Below are positions 33,911 through 42,576 of a DNA stretch of 64,000 nucleotides, piece by piece. Made by a program: the position numbers and the translations under genes. The stretch's first letter is position 1, and each line of letters starts with the position of its first letter. The notes beneath the pieces are model-generated. The model saw only the letters and a list, made by a program, of their open reading frames with translations, did not search any database and was not told the origin of the DNA. The DNA is from an uncultured Fodinibius sp. Its GTDB lineage: Bacteria; Bacteroidota; Rhodothermia; Balneolales; Balneolaceae. The stretch is taken from contig CAJXMJ010000005.1 of NCBI GenBank assembly GCA_913056455.1, positions 1 through 64,000 on the forward strand. Direction: 5' to 3'.

Positions 33911-36793
33911 TTAATTCATGAATTGATCGAAAGTGAAGGAGATCAAATAGATGGCTCCCAGCCGAGGGTTGCCAAATGATGTCACATGGTGGCTGTTTAA
34001 AATATTACTGCCGCTCAATTTTATTGAGGTATTCAATGATGGCAGTCGATAGCTTATTTGGGCATCAAGTGTGCCATAGGCATCGATCACACCTTTTCCG
34101 AATGACGATTCCCAAAGGAAGGCATCCTGCCAGCGATACACCACATTAAACCCGATATTTGGGGTGACTTTACGATTTTCTAAGTTGATGTTATATCGCC
34201 ATTCGGGAGTATTATATTCGGCGCGAAAACCTTGATCAATGAGATCCTGTTGCGAGATCAGCTTATTAAACGCCATGTTTCCTCCCAATGAATACCCGTT
34301 ACCGATTACGTATTTGGCTTCAAATGCAAAGCCATGCGCTTCAACGGTACCATCAGCATTAACATCGACACCGTACGATTGCAGACGTCCATTGGGCACG
34401 CTATTGTTGATAATGTCCTCTTTGCCGCTGTCGGAATCTGGATTGAAACCCGGAGCAGGATCGAAACCGTCACGAGCATCTTCATTTCCTCGTTCATTGA
34501 TATCAACAGCTTGGGTAAACTGGATTTCGGCGATGAAGTCTTCATAGGCACTGTAATAGTAATAAGCGTCTAAGAATAACTTGTTATTGATGAGTGTCTT
34601 GTAGCCAATTTCGAATGAATTCACCTTTTCGGTTTCAAACTCATCAAATGTAACCGGTTCCAGCAAATCACGAGCTTCGGCCATTGATTGCCCGGCATTA
34701 AGAGCTCCCCGTGCTTCTTCGATACTGTCTTCGTAATAAACAGTATTGGTTTCAAAGTTATAACGATCGATAAGCACCGGATTGCTACCGATCAGCCGTC
34801 GAGTTACCACATCCAGGTCAATCAACTGGGTTTGTGTACTGGGGATCCGGAAGCCTCGCTGGAAGGAGGCTCTGATATTATGATTGTTGGCAATTGTAAA
34901 AACGGCTGAAAATCGAGGACTGAACTGCCCGTCGAAATATTCGTTTTTATCATATCGAAGCGATCCCTGGAGATCTAATTTTTCGTCAGCTAATGTTTTT
35001 GATGCTTGCACGTAAGCCCCAAACTCATCGATATCGAACTCTTCGCCATTATCTTGGAGGGCAAAAAGGGTGCCTTCTGAATTTAAGTCATACCTGCGGA
35101 CATTACCTCCCACAATTAGTTCCACAGTAGAAGGATCAATAATATCTGCGAAGTTGTATTTTGTTTCGGCATGCCATAATCCTGTCTTCTCGATAAACAG
35201 GGCGCCGCCTTCAGAAATGGGTGCGTTTCTCAGTTCATTGGAGAGCGTTTGGAATCCCTGGCTGTCCGGTTGAGGTTGCGCCTGATTCCCTGCGACACGG
35301 GCTTGGGCATGCGCTTCTTCAACGGTTGCTCCCTGTGTACGAGCATTTGCAAATGTTTGAAAATAAGCCGGTACAAAAGTTTCTACGTTAATAAGTGTAG
35401 CCAGGGTGTTGGCAGCATAGGTATCGCCTGCATCTTCTTGGGTGGTATAGGCGCGGACAAAGAAATTAGGATTTTTGATCTCAAATTTAGCCGTCCAGAT
35501 ATTAAAATCATCAAGAACGAAACGGTCGTTGGCTGTATATACTGAACTTCCGGTACCCCAGTTAAATTGACCTAAGATCTCATAGTCATCAGTTATACGA
35601 TAATGTAGTGCAGAACCAAGTTTTAAGCTCTCGGAGGTGTTATCTACGAAGGATGATTCAGGAAATCCTGTGGGCGTAAAAGCTCCGGCTGAGCCGTCGG
35701 GCAATAAATTTCTGATGGCAGCTACATCTTGGTTGCCTGCTGCGATCTGCTGGTCGGCAATTTGGCCGATGGTAAGCAGTTGGTTCCCATAAACGTTAAC
35801 TCCATTATAAACACGATTACCGTTGCGTGAGGTAGCGCCGCGTTCTACGACACCGTATGAGGCTGGACCGGTATCGCGCGTGTCTTGGGCCACAAAGTCT
35901 TGAGCACGCAAATAGGAGAAATTGAATTTATAAGCGAACTTGTTATTTATGGCGTTGGCATAACGCAGTCCGTAGTCTTGATATAGAGAGGGATCTTCAA
36001 CATTGGAGTCGAAGTGATTTGCTCCCATTTTAACTTGTGCCGAGAGCCCTTGGTACTTAAACGGACTTTTGCTGTTCAGCAGAAGAATTCCGTTGATAGC
36101 ATTTGGGCCGTAGAGCGCTGATGCCACACCCGGAATCAATTCTGCACTTTCCAAATCAAGCTCGGGAATACCCACTACATTACCAACAGGGAAGTTTAAT
36201 CCCGGGGCCTGATTATCAATTCCGTCAATAAGTTGAACAAAGCGAGTGTTGCCATTAGCATTAAATCCACGGGTATTGATCGATTTAAATGTGATACTCT
36301 GTGTGCTAAAATCGACGCCCTTTAGATTGGCAAGAGATTCATAAAAGCTGGGTGATGCAGATTGTTGTATACTTATTGCATCCAACTTTTCGATGGAGAC
36401 GGGAGATTCTAGAATATTTTCTTCTACTCGTGATGCAGATACAACGACCTCATCTCCTACAATTGCTGCTTCTGAAAGTTCGACTGTTAAGTCAGTCACT
36501 GTGCTTTCAGTAATTTGGACCTCTTTAGTTTTAAAACCCACCATGGTAAATACGAGTGTCAGTGGGGGATCTTGTTGTGTATTAAGCGAAAACTCCCCAT
36601 TCGTTTCCGTGGATGTTCCTATTACTTTTCCCTTTACGCTTACATTGACACCTCCCAGCGGGGAGTTATCTTCGGCATCGACAACGGATCCCGAAATTTG
36701 TGTTTGAGCGTAAGCCTGTGTGGTAATTACCAGAGTGAATGAAAAGACCATCACCAGTGCCACCGATAACTTTTTGAACATTGCTCTATTCAT
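33911..36793 (-). CDS. TonB-dependent outer-membrane receptor with carboxypeptidase-regulatory-like domain
   Basis: A 960-residue protein: a signal peptide (to about 29, TQAYAQ), a carboxypeptidase-regulatory-like domain at about 32-115 (GSVVDAEDNSPLGGVNV, then FTMVGFKTKEVQI), then a plug (residues about 125-240, with ENILESPVSIEKLD and GVASALYGPNAINGI) and a beta-barrel ending FDQFMN. It lacks a SusD-like partner gene, so it is not a standard polysaccharide utilisation locus. The substrate may be lipid-like given its SGNH partner, but siderophore or cobalamin uptake is not excluded. It is the first gene of its operon. Confidence 0.85.
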   Translation of the reverse strand: MNRAMFKKLSVALVMVFSFTLVITTQAYAQTQISGSVVDAEDNSPLGGVNVSVKGKVIGTSTETNGEFSLNTQQDPPLTLVFTMVGFKTKEVQITESTVTDLTVELSEAAIVGDEVVVSASRVEENILESPVSIEKLDAISIQQSASPSFYESLANLKGVDFSTQSITFKSINTRGFNANGNTRFVQLIDGIDNQAPGLNFPVGNVVGIPELDLESAELIPGVASALYGPNAINGILLLNSKSPFKYQGLSAQVKMGANHFDSNVEDPSLYQDYGLRYANAINNKFAYKFNFSYLRAQDFVAQDTRDTGPASYGVVERGATSRNGNRVYNGVNVYGNQLLTIGQIADQQIAAGNQDVAAIRNLLPDGSAGAFTPTGFPESSFVDNTSESLKLGSALHYRITDDYEILGQFNWGTGSSVYTANDRFVLDDFNIWTAKFEIKNPNFFVRAYTTQEDAGDTYAANTLATLINVETFVPAYFQTFANARTQGATVEEAHAQARVAGNQAQPQPDSQGFQTLSNELRNAPISEGGALFIEKTGLWHAETKYNFADIIDPSTVELIVGGNVRRYDLNSEGTLFALQDNGEEFDIDEFGAYVQASKTLADEKLDLQGSLRYDKNEYFDGQFSPRFSAVFTIANNHNIRASFQRGFRIPSTQTQLIDLDVVTRRLIGSNPVLIDRYNFETNTVYYEDSIEEARGALNAGQSMAEARDLLEPVTFDEFETEKVNSFEIGYKTLINNKLFLDAYYYYSAYEDFIAEIQFTQAVDINERGNEDARDGFDPAPGFNPDSDSGKEDIINNSVPNGRLQSYGVDVNADGTVEAHGFAFEAKYVIGNGYSLGGNMAFNKLISQQDLIDQGFRAEYNTPEWRYNINLENRKVTPNIGFNVVYRWQDAFLWESSFGKGVIDAYGTLDAQISYRLPSLNTSIKLSGSNILNSHHVTSFGNPRLGAIYLISFTFDQFMN

Positions 36794-36975
36794 ATAGGTA
36801 TAATTTTAATGAAGGTTTGAAATAAGAGGAAAAGGGTATAGCAATCTCAGCCGTCTCTTAACTGGATGATTATTGGTAAATTTGCTATACAAATTCCGAT
36901 CCCTAATACATAGTCGTTCTAATCAGTATATCTATTGAAAGAAATCTGATCTTAAATAAATGTAATGTATCCCTG

Positions 36976-37000
36976 TAGTACTTAATAATATTAAGTACTA
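36976..37000. promoter_or_regulatory. Palindrome before the TonB receptor operon
   Basis: A perfect 25-bp palindrome (12-bp arms TAGTACTTAATA and TATTAAGTACTA, single central A), 183-207 bp before the receptor's start and just after the end of the upstream hypothetical gene. It has no T-run, so it is a candidate operator rather than a terminator. Confidence 0.45.
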
Positions 37001-37050
37001 AGTAACGAAAAGCCGAGGTAATTTAAAAATTATAGGAATAGCAAGGATGG

Positions 37051-37086
37051 AATAGCCAATGGTTCGGGCCAAAACGATTGGCTATT
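37051..37086 (-). terminator. Possible weak terminator after the 37089-37757 gene
   Basis: AATAGCCAAT and ATTGGCTATT form a 10-bp stem around a 16-base loop, just past the minus-strand stop. There is no T-run on the minus strand, so the call is weak. Confidence 0.3.
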
Positions 37087-37088
37087 AG

Positions 37089-37757
37089 TTATAACGTTGT
37101 TTCAGAAAAGACCTCTTCGGCACCATGCGGGGGGTTATCCAGCGTCCATGTCTCAAAATAGAAATGTCTCTCTGAACGCATACGCTTGTTGTTAATACTG
37201 AAAAACCGGAACTCATTATCAATCAAGGGTTTGAAAGCTTCAAACAAAAGCGGATAAATATTTTCCTCAGAAAAAAGGTGAAGATCAAAGCCGTGGTGGG
37301 CCGGCTCTTTATATAGGAGATATGCTCCTGACTCTATTACCGATCTTATTTCATCTTTTTTATGTCCCACTTTTGTTTCTTCATCAATAGTCAAGGTTGC
37401 TAAATCTACATCGGGCAAATTGTTGGTATCTGAGAGTAACAAGGCTTCTCCAATCTGCATGTTTTTTAGGCCATCTGTTAGAGAATCGAAGGATTCGTTT
37501 GTCGTAGAGGTAAAGCGATGATTTTTAAAAGCAGTGTTGAGATTTTGAAGTATGGCGTCGCTTTTGGAAAGTACGTTTATCCCAAACTTTTCTTTATCGA
37601 GATCTGTGCCGGTAATATAAAACTTAGAATAAGTGGGATCCGGCTGCATAAAATCTTCAAGGGTAGCCTCGACTTCTTCTTTTGTTTTATTAGCATTGCG
37701 TTTGGCCAGTTTATCCAGCCGCAGATCATGATTAAAGAACAGCTTAAATATATCCAT
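37089..37757 (-). CDS. Hypothetical protein, unknown function
   Basis: A 222-residue soluble-looking protein without a signal peptide or membrane segment; I do not recognise its family. It opens with a charged helical segment (KLAKRNANKTKEEVEATLEDF), has a middle stretch with FYITGTDLDKEKFGINVL, and a C-terminal half with paired His (EPAHHGFDLHLF) and RHFYFETW. It sits between hppA and the TonB receptor on the same strand. The ATG is at 37757 with no clear ribosome site. No catalytic motif can be named. Confidence 0.6.
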   Translation of the reverse strand: MDIFKLFFNHDLRLDKLAKRNANKTKEEVEATLEDFMQPDPTYSKFYITGTDLDKEKFGINVLSKSDAILQNLNTAFKNHRFTSTTNESFDSLTDGLKNMQIGEALLLSDTNNLPDVDLATLTIDEETKVGHKKDEIRSVIESGAYLLYKEPAHHGFDLHLFSEENIYPLLFEAFKPLIDNEFRFFSINNKRMRSERHFYFETWTLDNPPHGAEEVFSETTL

Positions 37758-37840
37758 ACAAGTGATGCCTGTTTGGGATTGCGTTAGAAGATTTTATCAG
37801 AGGGAAAAGATAGGCAATACACATCCCGCAATAAACTCAA

Positions 37841-37877
37841 ATAAAAAAGCCCTGTCCCAAAAGTCGGGGCAGGGCTT
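37841..37877 (-). terminator. Rho-independent terminator after hppA
   Basis: AAGCCCTG pairs with CAGGGCTT, extended inside by CCC with GGG. On the minus strand the stem is followed by six T's. It lies 21 bp after the hppA stop. Confidence 0.85.
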
Positions 37878-37897
37878 AAAGTCTTAAGTGCTTCAAC

Positions 37898-40099
37898 TTA
37901 GATCATTGTTGCAATTACAAGAGCAACAACCGACATAAGCTTAATAAGAATATTGAGTGATGGACCTGAGGTATCCTTGAATGGATCGCCTACAGTATCA
38001 CCAACAACAGAAGCTTTATGAGCATCAGAGCCTTTGTTTAGCATTTCTCCGTTATACTCATAACCTTCTTCAATCATTTTCTTGGCGTTATCCCAAGCAC
38101 CGCCGGCATTTGATTGGAATAGTGCCATTAGCACACCGGAAGCGGTAACACCAGCAAGTAATCCACCGAGCATTTCGGCCCCGCCAAGGAATCCGAAAGC
38201 AACAGGTACTACCACAGCAAGAACGCCGGGAGCAACCATTTCTCGGAGTGAAGCCGTAGTAGAAATGGCAACACATTTTTCATATTCAGCTTTACCAATA
38301 GCCGTTTCAAAGGTATCCTGATCTTCTTCGGACCAGTTTTCGAGCTTGGTGCCTTCGTTGCGATTCATGGCATCAAGACCCGCCCGAAGTTCCGGAATAT
38401 CATTGAACTGTCGTCGTACCTCTTCAATCATTGACATGGCTGCACGTCCTACCGCTTTCATAGAAAGCGCTGAGAACAGGAAGGGTAACATAGCTCCTAT
38501 AAAAAGGGCTCCCATTACTTTGGGTTGGGTGATATTAATACCCGTTAGTGCTACTTCGTGGGTTGCATTATAAGAAGTGATAAATGCGGCAAACAATGCA
38601 AGTGCTGTTAATGCCGCAGAGCCAATGGCAAATCCTTTACCGATGGCAGCAGTCGTGTTCCCTACTGCATCAAGCTTATCTGTGCGTTCACGTACTTCGC
38701 CAGGCAATTCCGACATTTCGGCAATACCACCAGCATTGTCAGAAATAGGTCCGTAAGCATCAACTGCCAGCTGAATACCGGTATTGGAGAGCATGCCTAC
38801 TGCAGCAATAGCGATTCCATATAATCCTGCAAACTCGTATGAAGCAATCATTGCAGTAGCAATGATTACAATAGGAATAGCAGTAGAGATCATTCCTACG
38901 CCTACGCCGGCAATAATATTTGTAGCAGCACCAGTTGATGATTGCTCTACAATGGATTTGACGGGACCAGTACCGGTTCCAGTATAGTGCTCAGTGATAA
39001 GGCCAATGAGCAATCCGGCTGCAAGTCCAAAAATAGTTGACCAAAAAACTCCCATGCTGGTAATAGTTAGTTCATCACCAAAGATAGTAGTATGAGCCCA
39101 GCTCTCAGGGAGCATCCACTGAATCAAGAGATATGATGCTATCAACATTACAGCAGCGGAAACAAATTCTCCAATATTAAGAGCAGTTTGAGGATTACCG
39201 CCTTCTTTAACGCGTACAAAGAAGGTTCCCAGAATAGAGGTGAGAATTCCTGTTCCAGCTAAAACAAGAGGAAGCAATACGGCAGAAAGTCCGCTAAAAT
39301 TATCCGACCATTCAGGATTGGCCATAAAAGCAGCCCCAAGGACCATGGTACCGATGATAGATCCTACATATGATTCAAAAAGGTCGGCGCCCATTCCGGC
39401 AACATCGCCTACATTATCACCAACGTTATCGGCAATGGTAGCAGGGTTTAAGGGATGATCTTCAGGAATACCCGCTTCAACCTTACCAACAAGGTCGGCG
39501 CCTACATCTGCCGCCTTGGTGTAAATACCGCCACCTACACGAGCAAATAGTGCGATGGAAGAGGCTCCAAATGAAAAGCCGGTTACAACGGCCAGTACTT
39601 TATTAACACTTGCAGCCGATCCGGTTCCAAACATCTCACCAAATACGAGGAATAAAAAGCCAAGACCGAGCACACCTAATCCAACAACACCGAGCCCCAT
39701 TACAGAACCACCGGCAAAAGCGATTTTTAGACCTTCGCTAAGACTGCTTCTTGCGGCATTGGTTGTACGTACATTTGCTTTGGTAGCAACACGCATGCCG
39801 ATAAAACCTGCAAGGCCTGAACAAAAAGCACCTACAACAAATGAGACAGATACAAGCCAGTGCGATGTTTGGGCATTAGCTGTAACGGCCAACAGGATTG
39901 CTACAGCAATTACAAATATAGATAGAACTTTATATTCGGCTTTTAGAAAAGCCATTGCTCCACGTTGTATGTGTGAGCTGATAGTCGCCATTTTTTTCGT
40001 GCCGGTGTCTTGTTTGTTAACCCAAGACGATTTTAAGAAGGTATACAGTAGCGCAAGTATACCACTAACCGGTATTAAGTAGGTTAATAAGGTATTCAT
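37898..40099 (-). CDS. hppA: Membrane-bound pyrophosphatase, K+-dependent type, probable Na+ pump
   Basis: A 733-residue integral membrane pump that couples PPi hydrolysis to cation export, with about 16 predicted helices. The PPi site motifs are [20 protein letters not shown] near residue 200, [19 protein letters not shown] after it, and [15 protein letters not shown] near the end. The segment [16 protein letters not shown] has Ala where K+-independent enzymes have Lys, which places it in the K+-dependent class; many of these move Na+ or both Na+ and H+. Which ion it moves is not certain. Its stop is followed by a strong terminator, and pth lies 36 bp upstream. Confidence 0.92.
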   Translation of the reverse strand: MNTLLTYLIPVSGILALLYTFLKSSWVNKQDTGTKKMATISSHIQRGAMAFLKAEYKVLSIFVIAVAILLAVTANAQTSHWLVSVSFVVGAFCSGLAGFIGMRVATKANVRTTNAARSSLSEGLKIAFAGGSVMGLGVVGLGVLGLGFLFLVFGEMFGTGSAASVNKVLAVVTGFSFGASSIALFARVGGGIYTKAADVGADLVGKVEAGIPEDHPLNPATIADNVGDNVGDVAGMGADLFESYVGSIIGTMVLGAAFMANPEWSDNFSGLSAVLLPLVLAGTGILTSILGTFFVRVKEGGNPQTALNIGEFVSAAVMLIASYLLIQWMLPESWAHTTIFGDELTITSMGVFWSTIFGLAAGLLIGLITEHYTGTGTGPVKSIVEQSSTGAATNIIAGVGVGMISTAIPIVIIATAMIASYEFAGLYGIAIAAVGMLSNTGIQLAVDAYGPISDNAGGIAEMSELPGEVRERTDKLDAVGNTTAAIGKGFAIGSAALTALALFAAFITSYNATHEVALTGINITQPKVMGALFIGAMLPFLFSALSMKAVGRAAMSMIEEVRRQFNDIPELRAGLDAMNRNEGTKLENWSEEDQDTFETAIGKAEYEKCVAISTTASLREMVAPGVLAVVVPVAFGFLGGAEMLGGLLAGVTASGVLMALFQSNAGGAWDNAKKMIEEGYEYNGEMLNKGSDAHKASVVGDTVGDPFKDTSGPSLNILIKLMSVVALVIATMI

Positions 40100-40135
40100 G
40101 TCAGCTTTGGTTTATTTGGATAAGTTAGTAGTTGA

Positions 40136-40693
40136 TTAGTTAAACTTGTTCATTGACTGATCAATGCCTTCTCTGACAAAACAGAGAGCGGCATCCACCG
40201 CATTGTCCAAGGTTGATTCAATAGTTGTACGCTCATCATCAGAAAAGGAGGAAAGTACGTGCTGTACTTGTTGTCCTCTTGGAAAGTCATTTCCAATTCC
40301 AATACGCAACCGGGGGAAAGAGTTCGTCCCTAATTTATTGATAATATCTTTTATTCCGTTATGTCCGCCTGCACTTCCTCCCGGACGCAAACGAATCGTT
40401 CCCACATCCAGATCCAGATCATCATAGCAAACCAAGCAGTTGCCAACATCTTCTTTATACCAGTTTACTGCCTGTTGTAGCGCATCACCACTGTTGTTCA
40501 TATAAGTAGTGGGTTTGATCAGGTAAATCGAATGTCCTGCATGATTTCCTTTGCCTACATAAAAAGGGCCTTTTCCAGGCCCCATTCGTACTGACAACGA
40601 GGTTGCCAGCTTATCGATAAATTCAAAACCGATATTATGACGTGTGCCAGCGTACTTACTTCCGGGGTTTCCCAGACCTATGATTAACGGCAT
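40136..40693 (-). CDS. pth: Peptidyl-tRNA hydrolase
   Basis: Releases tRNA from dropped-off peptidyl-tRNA. The 185-residue protein has the family opening LIIGLGNPGSKYAGTRHNIG with catalytic His19, the PTTYMNNSG loop, and the catalytic Asp region CYDDLDLDVGTIRLRPGG followed by GGHNGIKDI. It is last in the prs-rplY-pth group, a common arrangement in bacteria, here with rplY 30 bp upstream. Length and motifs are complete. Confidence 0.95.
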   Translation of the reverse strand: MPLIIGLGNPGSKYAGTRHNIGFEFIDKLATSLSVRMGPGKGPFYVGKGNHAGHSIYLIKPTTYMNNSGDALQQAVNWYKEDVGNCLVCYDDLDLDVGTIRLRPGGSAGGHNGIKDIINKLGTNSFPRLRIGIGNDFPRGQQVQHVLSSFSDDERTTIESTLDNAVDAALCFVREGIDQSMNKFN

Positions 40694-40723
40694 AAAGCAG
40701 TTACGCTGGTTTGGTCAATACTA

Positions 40724-41434
40724 TTATTCGGTTGTTTCTTCGTCGCCTTCGGTTTCTTCACCCTCTTCGGCTTCTTCACCTTCTGCAAGCTCTTCGCCTT
40801 CTTCGAGTGCTTCTTCGCCTTCTTCGAGCTCTTCTTCTGGCTCTTCGGTAATAAGTGAAGAAGTAAGGAGCGCTTCGGATTTTGGAGGACGAATAGTAAC
40901 CAGCGTTCGTCCCAGATCATCGAGCGGAATAATTCCTTCAAGCTCAAGATCGCGGACGTGTAGAGAATCACCAATTTCTAGTTCACTAATATCAACGGTA
41001 TAGGCTCCAGGAATGAGATCTGGCTTCACGCGGATGCGCAAGATATGCATAGGTTGGAAAATACGACCGCCGCCTTCTGTAACACCAACAGGAGTTCCTT
41101 CCAGTTTAATAGGTACACTCAATGTTACCTTATGATCATCGGCCATTACATAAAAATCTGCATGTACTGGACGATCGGTCAACGGGTGAAATTCCACCTC
41201 TTTAAGAAGTGTTTCGTACTCCTCGCCATCAATCGTAATGTTAAGGATCTGACGTTTGCTTTCGCTCAATACTTTTTCGAATTCCAGCTCATCAATCGAA
41301 AAATGAACATTTTCGTCCACCTCCGGTCCATACATAACACACGGTACGCGCATAGCATCCCGGAGAGCGTCAGCGGCTTTACGGCCTGTTTCTCGTTTTT
41401 TTCCTTCTAAATCTACTACTTCTGGAGTAATCAT
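40724..41434 (-). CDS. rplY: 50S ribosomal protein L25/general stress protein Ctc
   Basis: Binds 5S rRNA through the N-terminal L25 fold (residues 1-95, KKRETGRKAADALRDAMRVP) and has the TL5/Ctc C-terminal beta domain (about 96-185). Residues about 190-236 form an added Glu-Gly-rich tail (EELEEGEEALEEGEELAEGE), an acidic extension found in this family with variable length. It lies between prs and pth on the same strand. The ATG is at 41434 with TAAAACGTTAG before it and no strong ribosome site. Confidence 0.9.
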   Translation of the reverse strand: MITPEVVDLEGKKRETGRKAADALRDAMRVPCVMYGPEVDENVHFSIDELEFEKVLSESKRQILNITIDGEEYETLLKEVEFHPLTDRPVHADFYVMADDHKVTLSVPIKLEGTPVGVTEGGGRIFQPMHILRIRVKPDLIPGAYTVDISELEIGDSLHVRDLELEGIIPLDDLGRTLVTIRPPKSEALLTSSLITEEPEEELEEGEEALEEGEELAEGEEAEEGEETEGDEETTE

Positions 41435-41451
41435 AATCCTAAAACGTTAGT

Positions 41452-42384
41452 TTAATCGTCAAAAAGTGCACTTATTGTATCGTTGGTGTGGATACGCTGT
41501 ATTGCTTCAGCAAAAATACCCGCTACGCTCAAAACCTTAATTTTGCTCGACGGCTTACGCAGCGGCACCGTATCAGTAACCAACAGCTGATCAATAGGTG
41601 AATCTTCAATTCGTTGGTACGCAGGCCCAGACAAAATAGGATGCGTACATGTTGCTATAATATTAAGTGCTCCGCGATCTTTCAGTGCGGAAGCCGCATT
41701 TGTTAATGTGCCTGCTGTGTCAATAAGATCATCAACAATCAGCACATTTTTATTTTCAACTTCACCGACAATATTCATTACTTCGGCTACATTCTGTTTA
41801 GGCCTTCTCTTATCAATAAAAGCAAGGCGTGCTCCCAGACGTTTAGCATATGCACGAGCCATTTTAAGACTTCCCACATCGGGAGCTACCACTACCAAAT
41901 TTTCAATTGGGTGGTCACTAAAATAATCAATAAATAACCGGCTTGCATATAGATGGTCAACCGGAATATCAAAAAAGCCCTGAATTTGTGCTGCATGCAG
42001 ATCCATTGTCAAAATACGATCAGCACCGGCCTCGGTAAGCAGATTTGCCATCAGCTTAGAGGCAATAGAAACGCGAGGCTGATCTTTTCGATCTTGCCGG
42101 GCATACCCAAAATAGGGAATTACAGCTGTTACTCGCTTTGCCGAAGCCCGCTTTGCAGCATCCAAGAGTAATAATAACTCCATGATGTTATTGCCCGGCG
42201 GCGGGGTAGATTGTACCACAAAAATATCTTCGCCGCGAATGCTCTGCTCATATTTTACATAGAGCTCACCATCTGAAAACGGCTTGATGGTAACTTCACC
42301 TAAATCAGTACCGTATTTTTCAGCAATAGCTCTTGAAAGAGCAAGATTGCTGCGTCCGGCAAATATGGCTAAGGGCGTATCCAA
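41452..42384 (-). CDS. prs: Ribose-phosphate pyrophosphokinase
   Basis: Makes PRPP from ribose-5-phosphate and ATP for purine, pyrimidine, His, Trp and NAD synthesis. The 310-residue class I enzyme has the flexible-loop region FAGRSN near the start, KPFSDGELYVKY near 35, the metal loop with DLHAAQIQGFFDIPVDHL near 129-146, and the PRPP loop VLIVDDLIDTAGTLTNA near 215. The start is TTG, with no ATG in the required range. Three other window enzymes use PRPP or its products (nadC, pyrF, the PyrR-like protein). Confidence 0.95.
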   Translation of the reverse strand: MDTPLAIFAGRSNLALSRAIAEKYGTDLGEVTIKPFSDGELYVKYEQSIRGEDIFVVQSTPPPGNNIMELLLLLDAAKRASAKRVTAVIPYFGYARQDRKDQPRVSIASKLMANLLTEAGADRILTMDLHAAQIQGFFDIPVDHLYASRLFIDYFSDHPIENLVVVAPDVGSLKMARAYAKRLGARLAFIDKRRPKQNVAEVMNIVGEVENKNVLIVDDLIDTAGTLTNAASALKDRGALNIIATCTHPILSGPAYQRIEDSPIDQLLVTDTVPLRKPSSKIKVLSVAGIFAEAIQRIHTNDTISALFDD

Positions 42385-42404
42385 CGAAGCGAGTTTTCAG
42401 GAAG

Positions 42405-42444
42405 TTATAAAAAACAGAAAAGGATGGCTGTGAAGTCATCCTTT
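42405..42444 (-). terminator. Terminator after tRNA-Gln
   Basis: AAAGGATG and CATCCTTT, extended by CT and AG, form a near-perfect hairpin. The minus strand then runs CTGTTTTTTATAA. It separates the tRNA from prs. Confidence 0.7.
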
Positions 42445-42453
42445 ATAATTTTG

Positions 42454-42524
42454 TTGCCCGGGGAGGACTCGAACCCCCACTGACGGTACCAAAAACCGCT
42501 GTCCTGCCATTAGACGACCGGGCA
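42454..42524 (-). tRNA. tRNA-Gln (anticodon TTG)
   Basis: On the minus strand the 7-bp acceptor TGCCCGG and CCGGGCA, a D arm with GTCTAATGGCAGGAC, the anticodon stem GCGGT and ACCGT around loop TTTTGGT, and a T arm GGGGGTTCGAGTCCTCC are complete. The anticodon TTG reads CAA and CAG, so Gln. The 3' CCA is not encoded. Total 71 bases. Confidence 0.93.
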
Positions 42525-42576
42525 ATTTCATGCCTTTTTCAACAGATGCAGATGATATGAATTTACACGTTCTGAA

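Noticed and set aside
39555-40082. Plus-strand frame of 175 codons antisense to hppA
   Set aside because: It is a shadow of the hydrophobic hppA coding sequence on the opposite strand, with Pro-Thr-rich nonsense composition.
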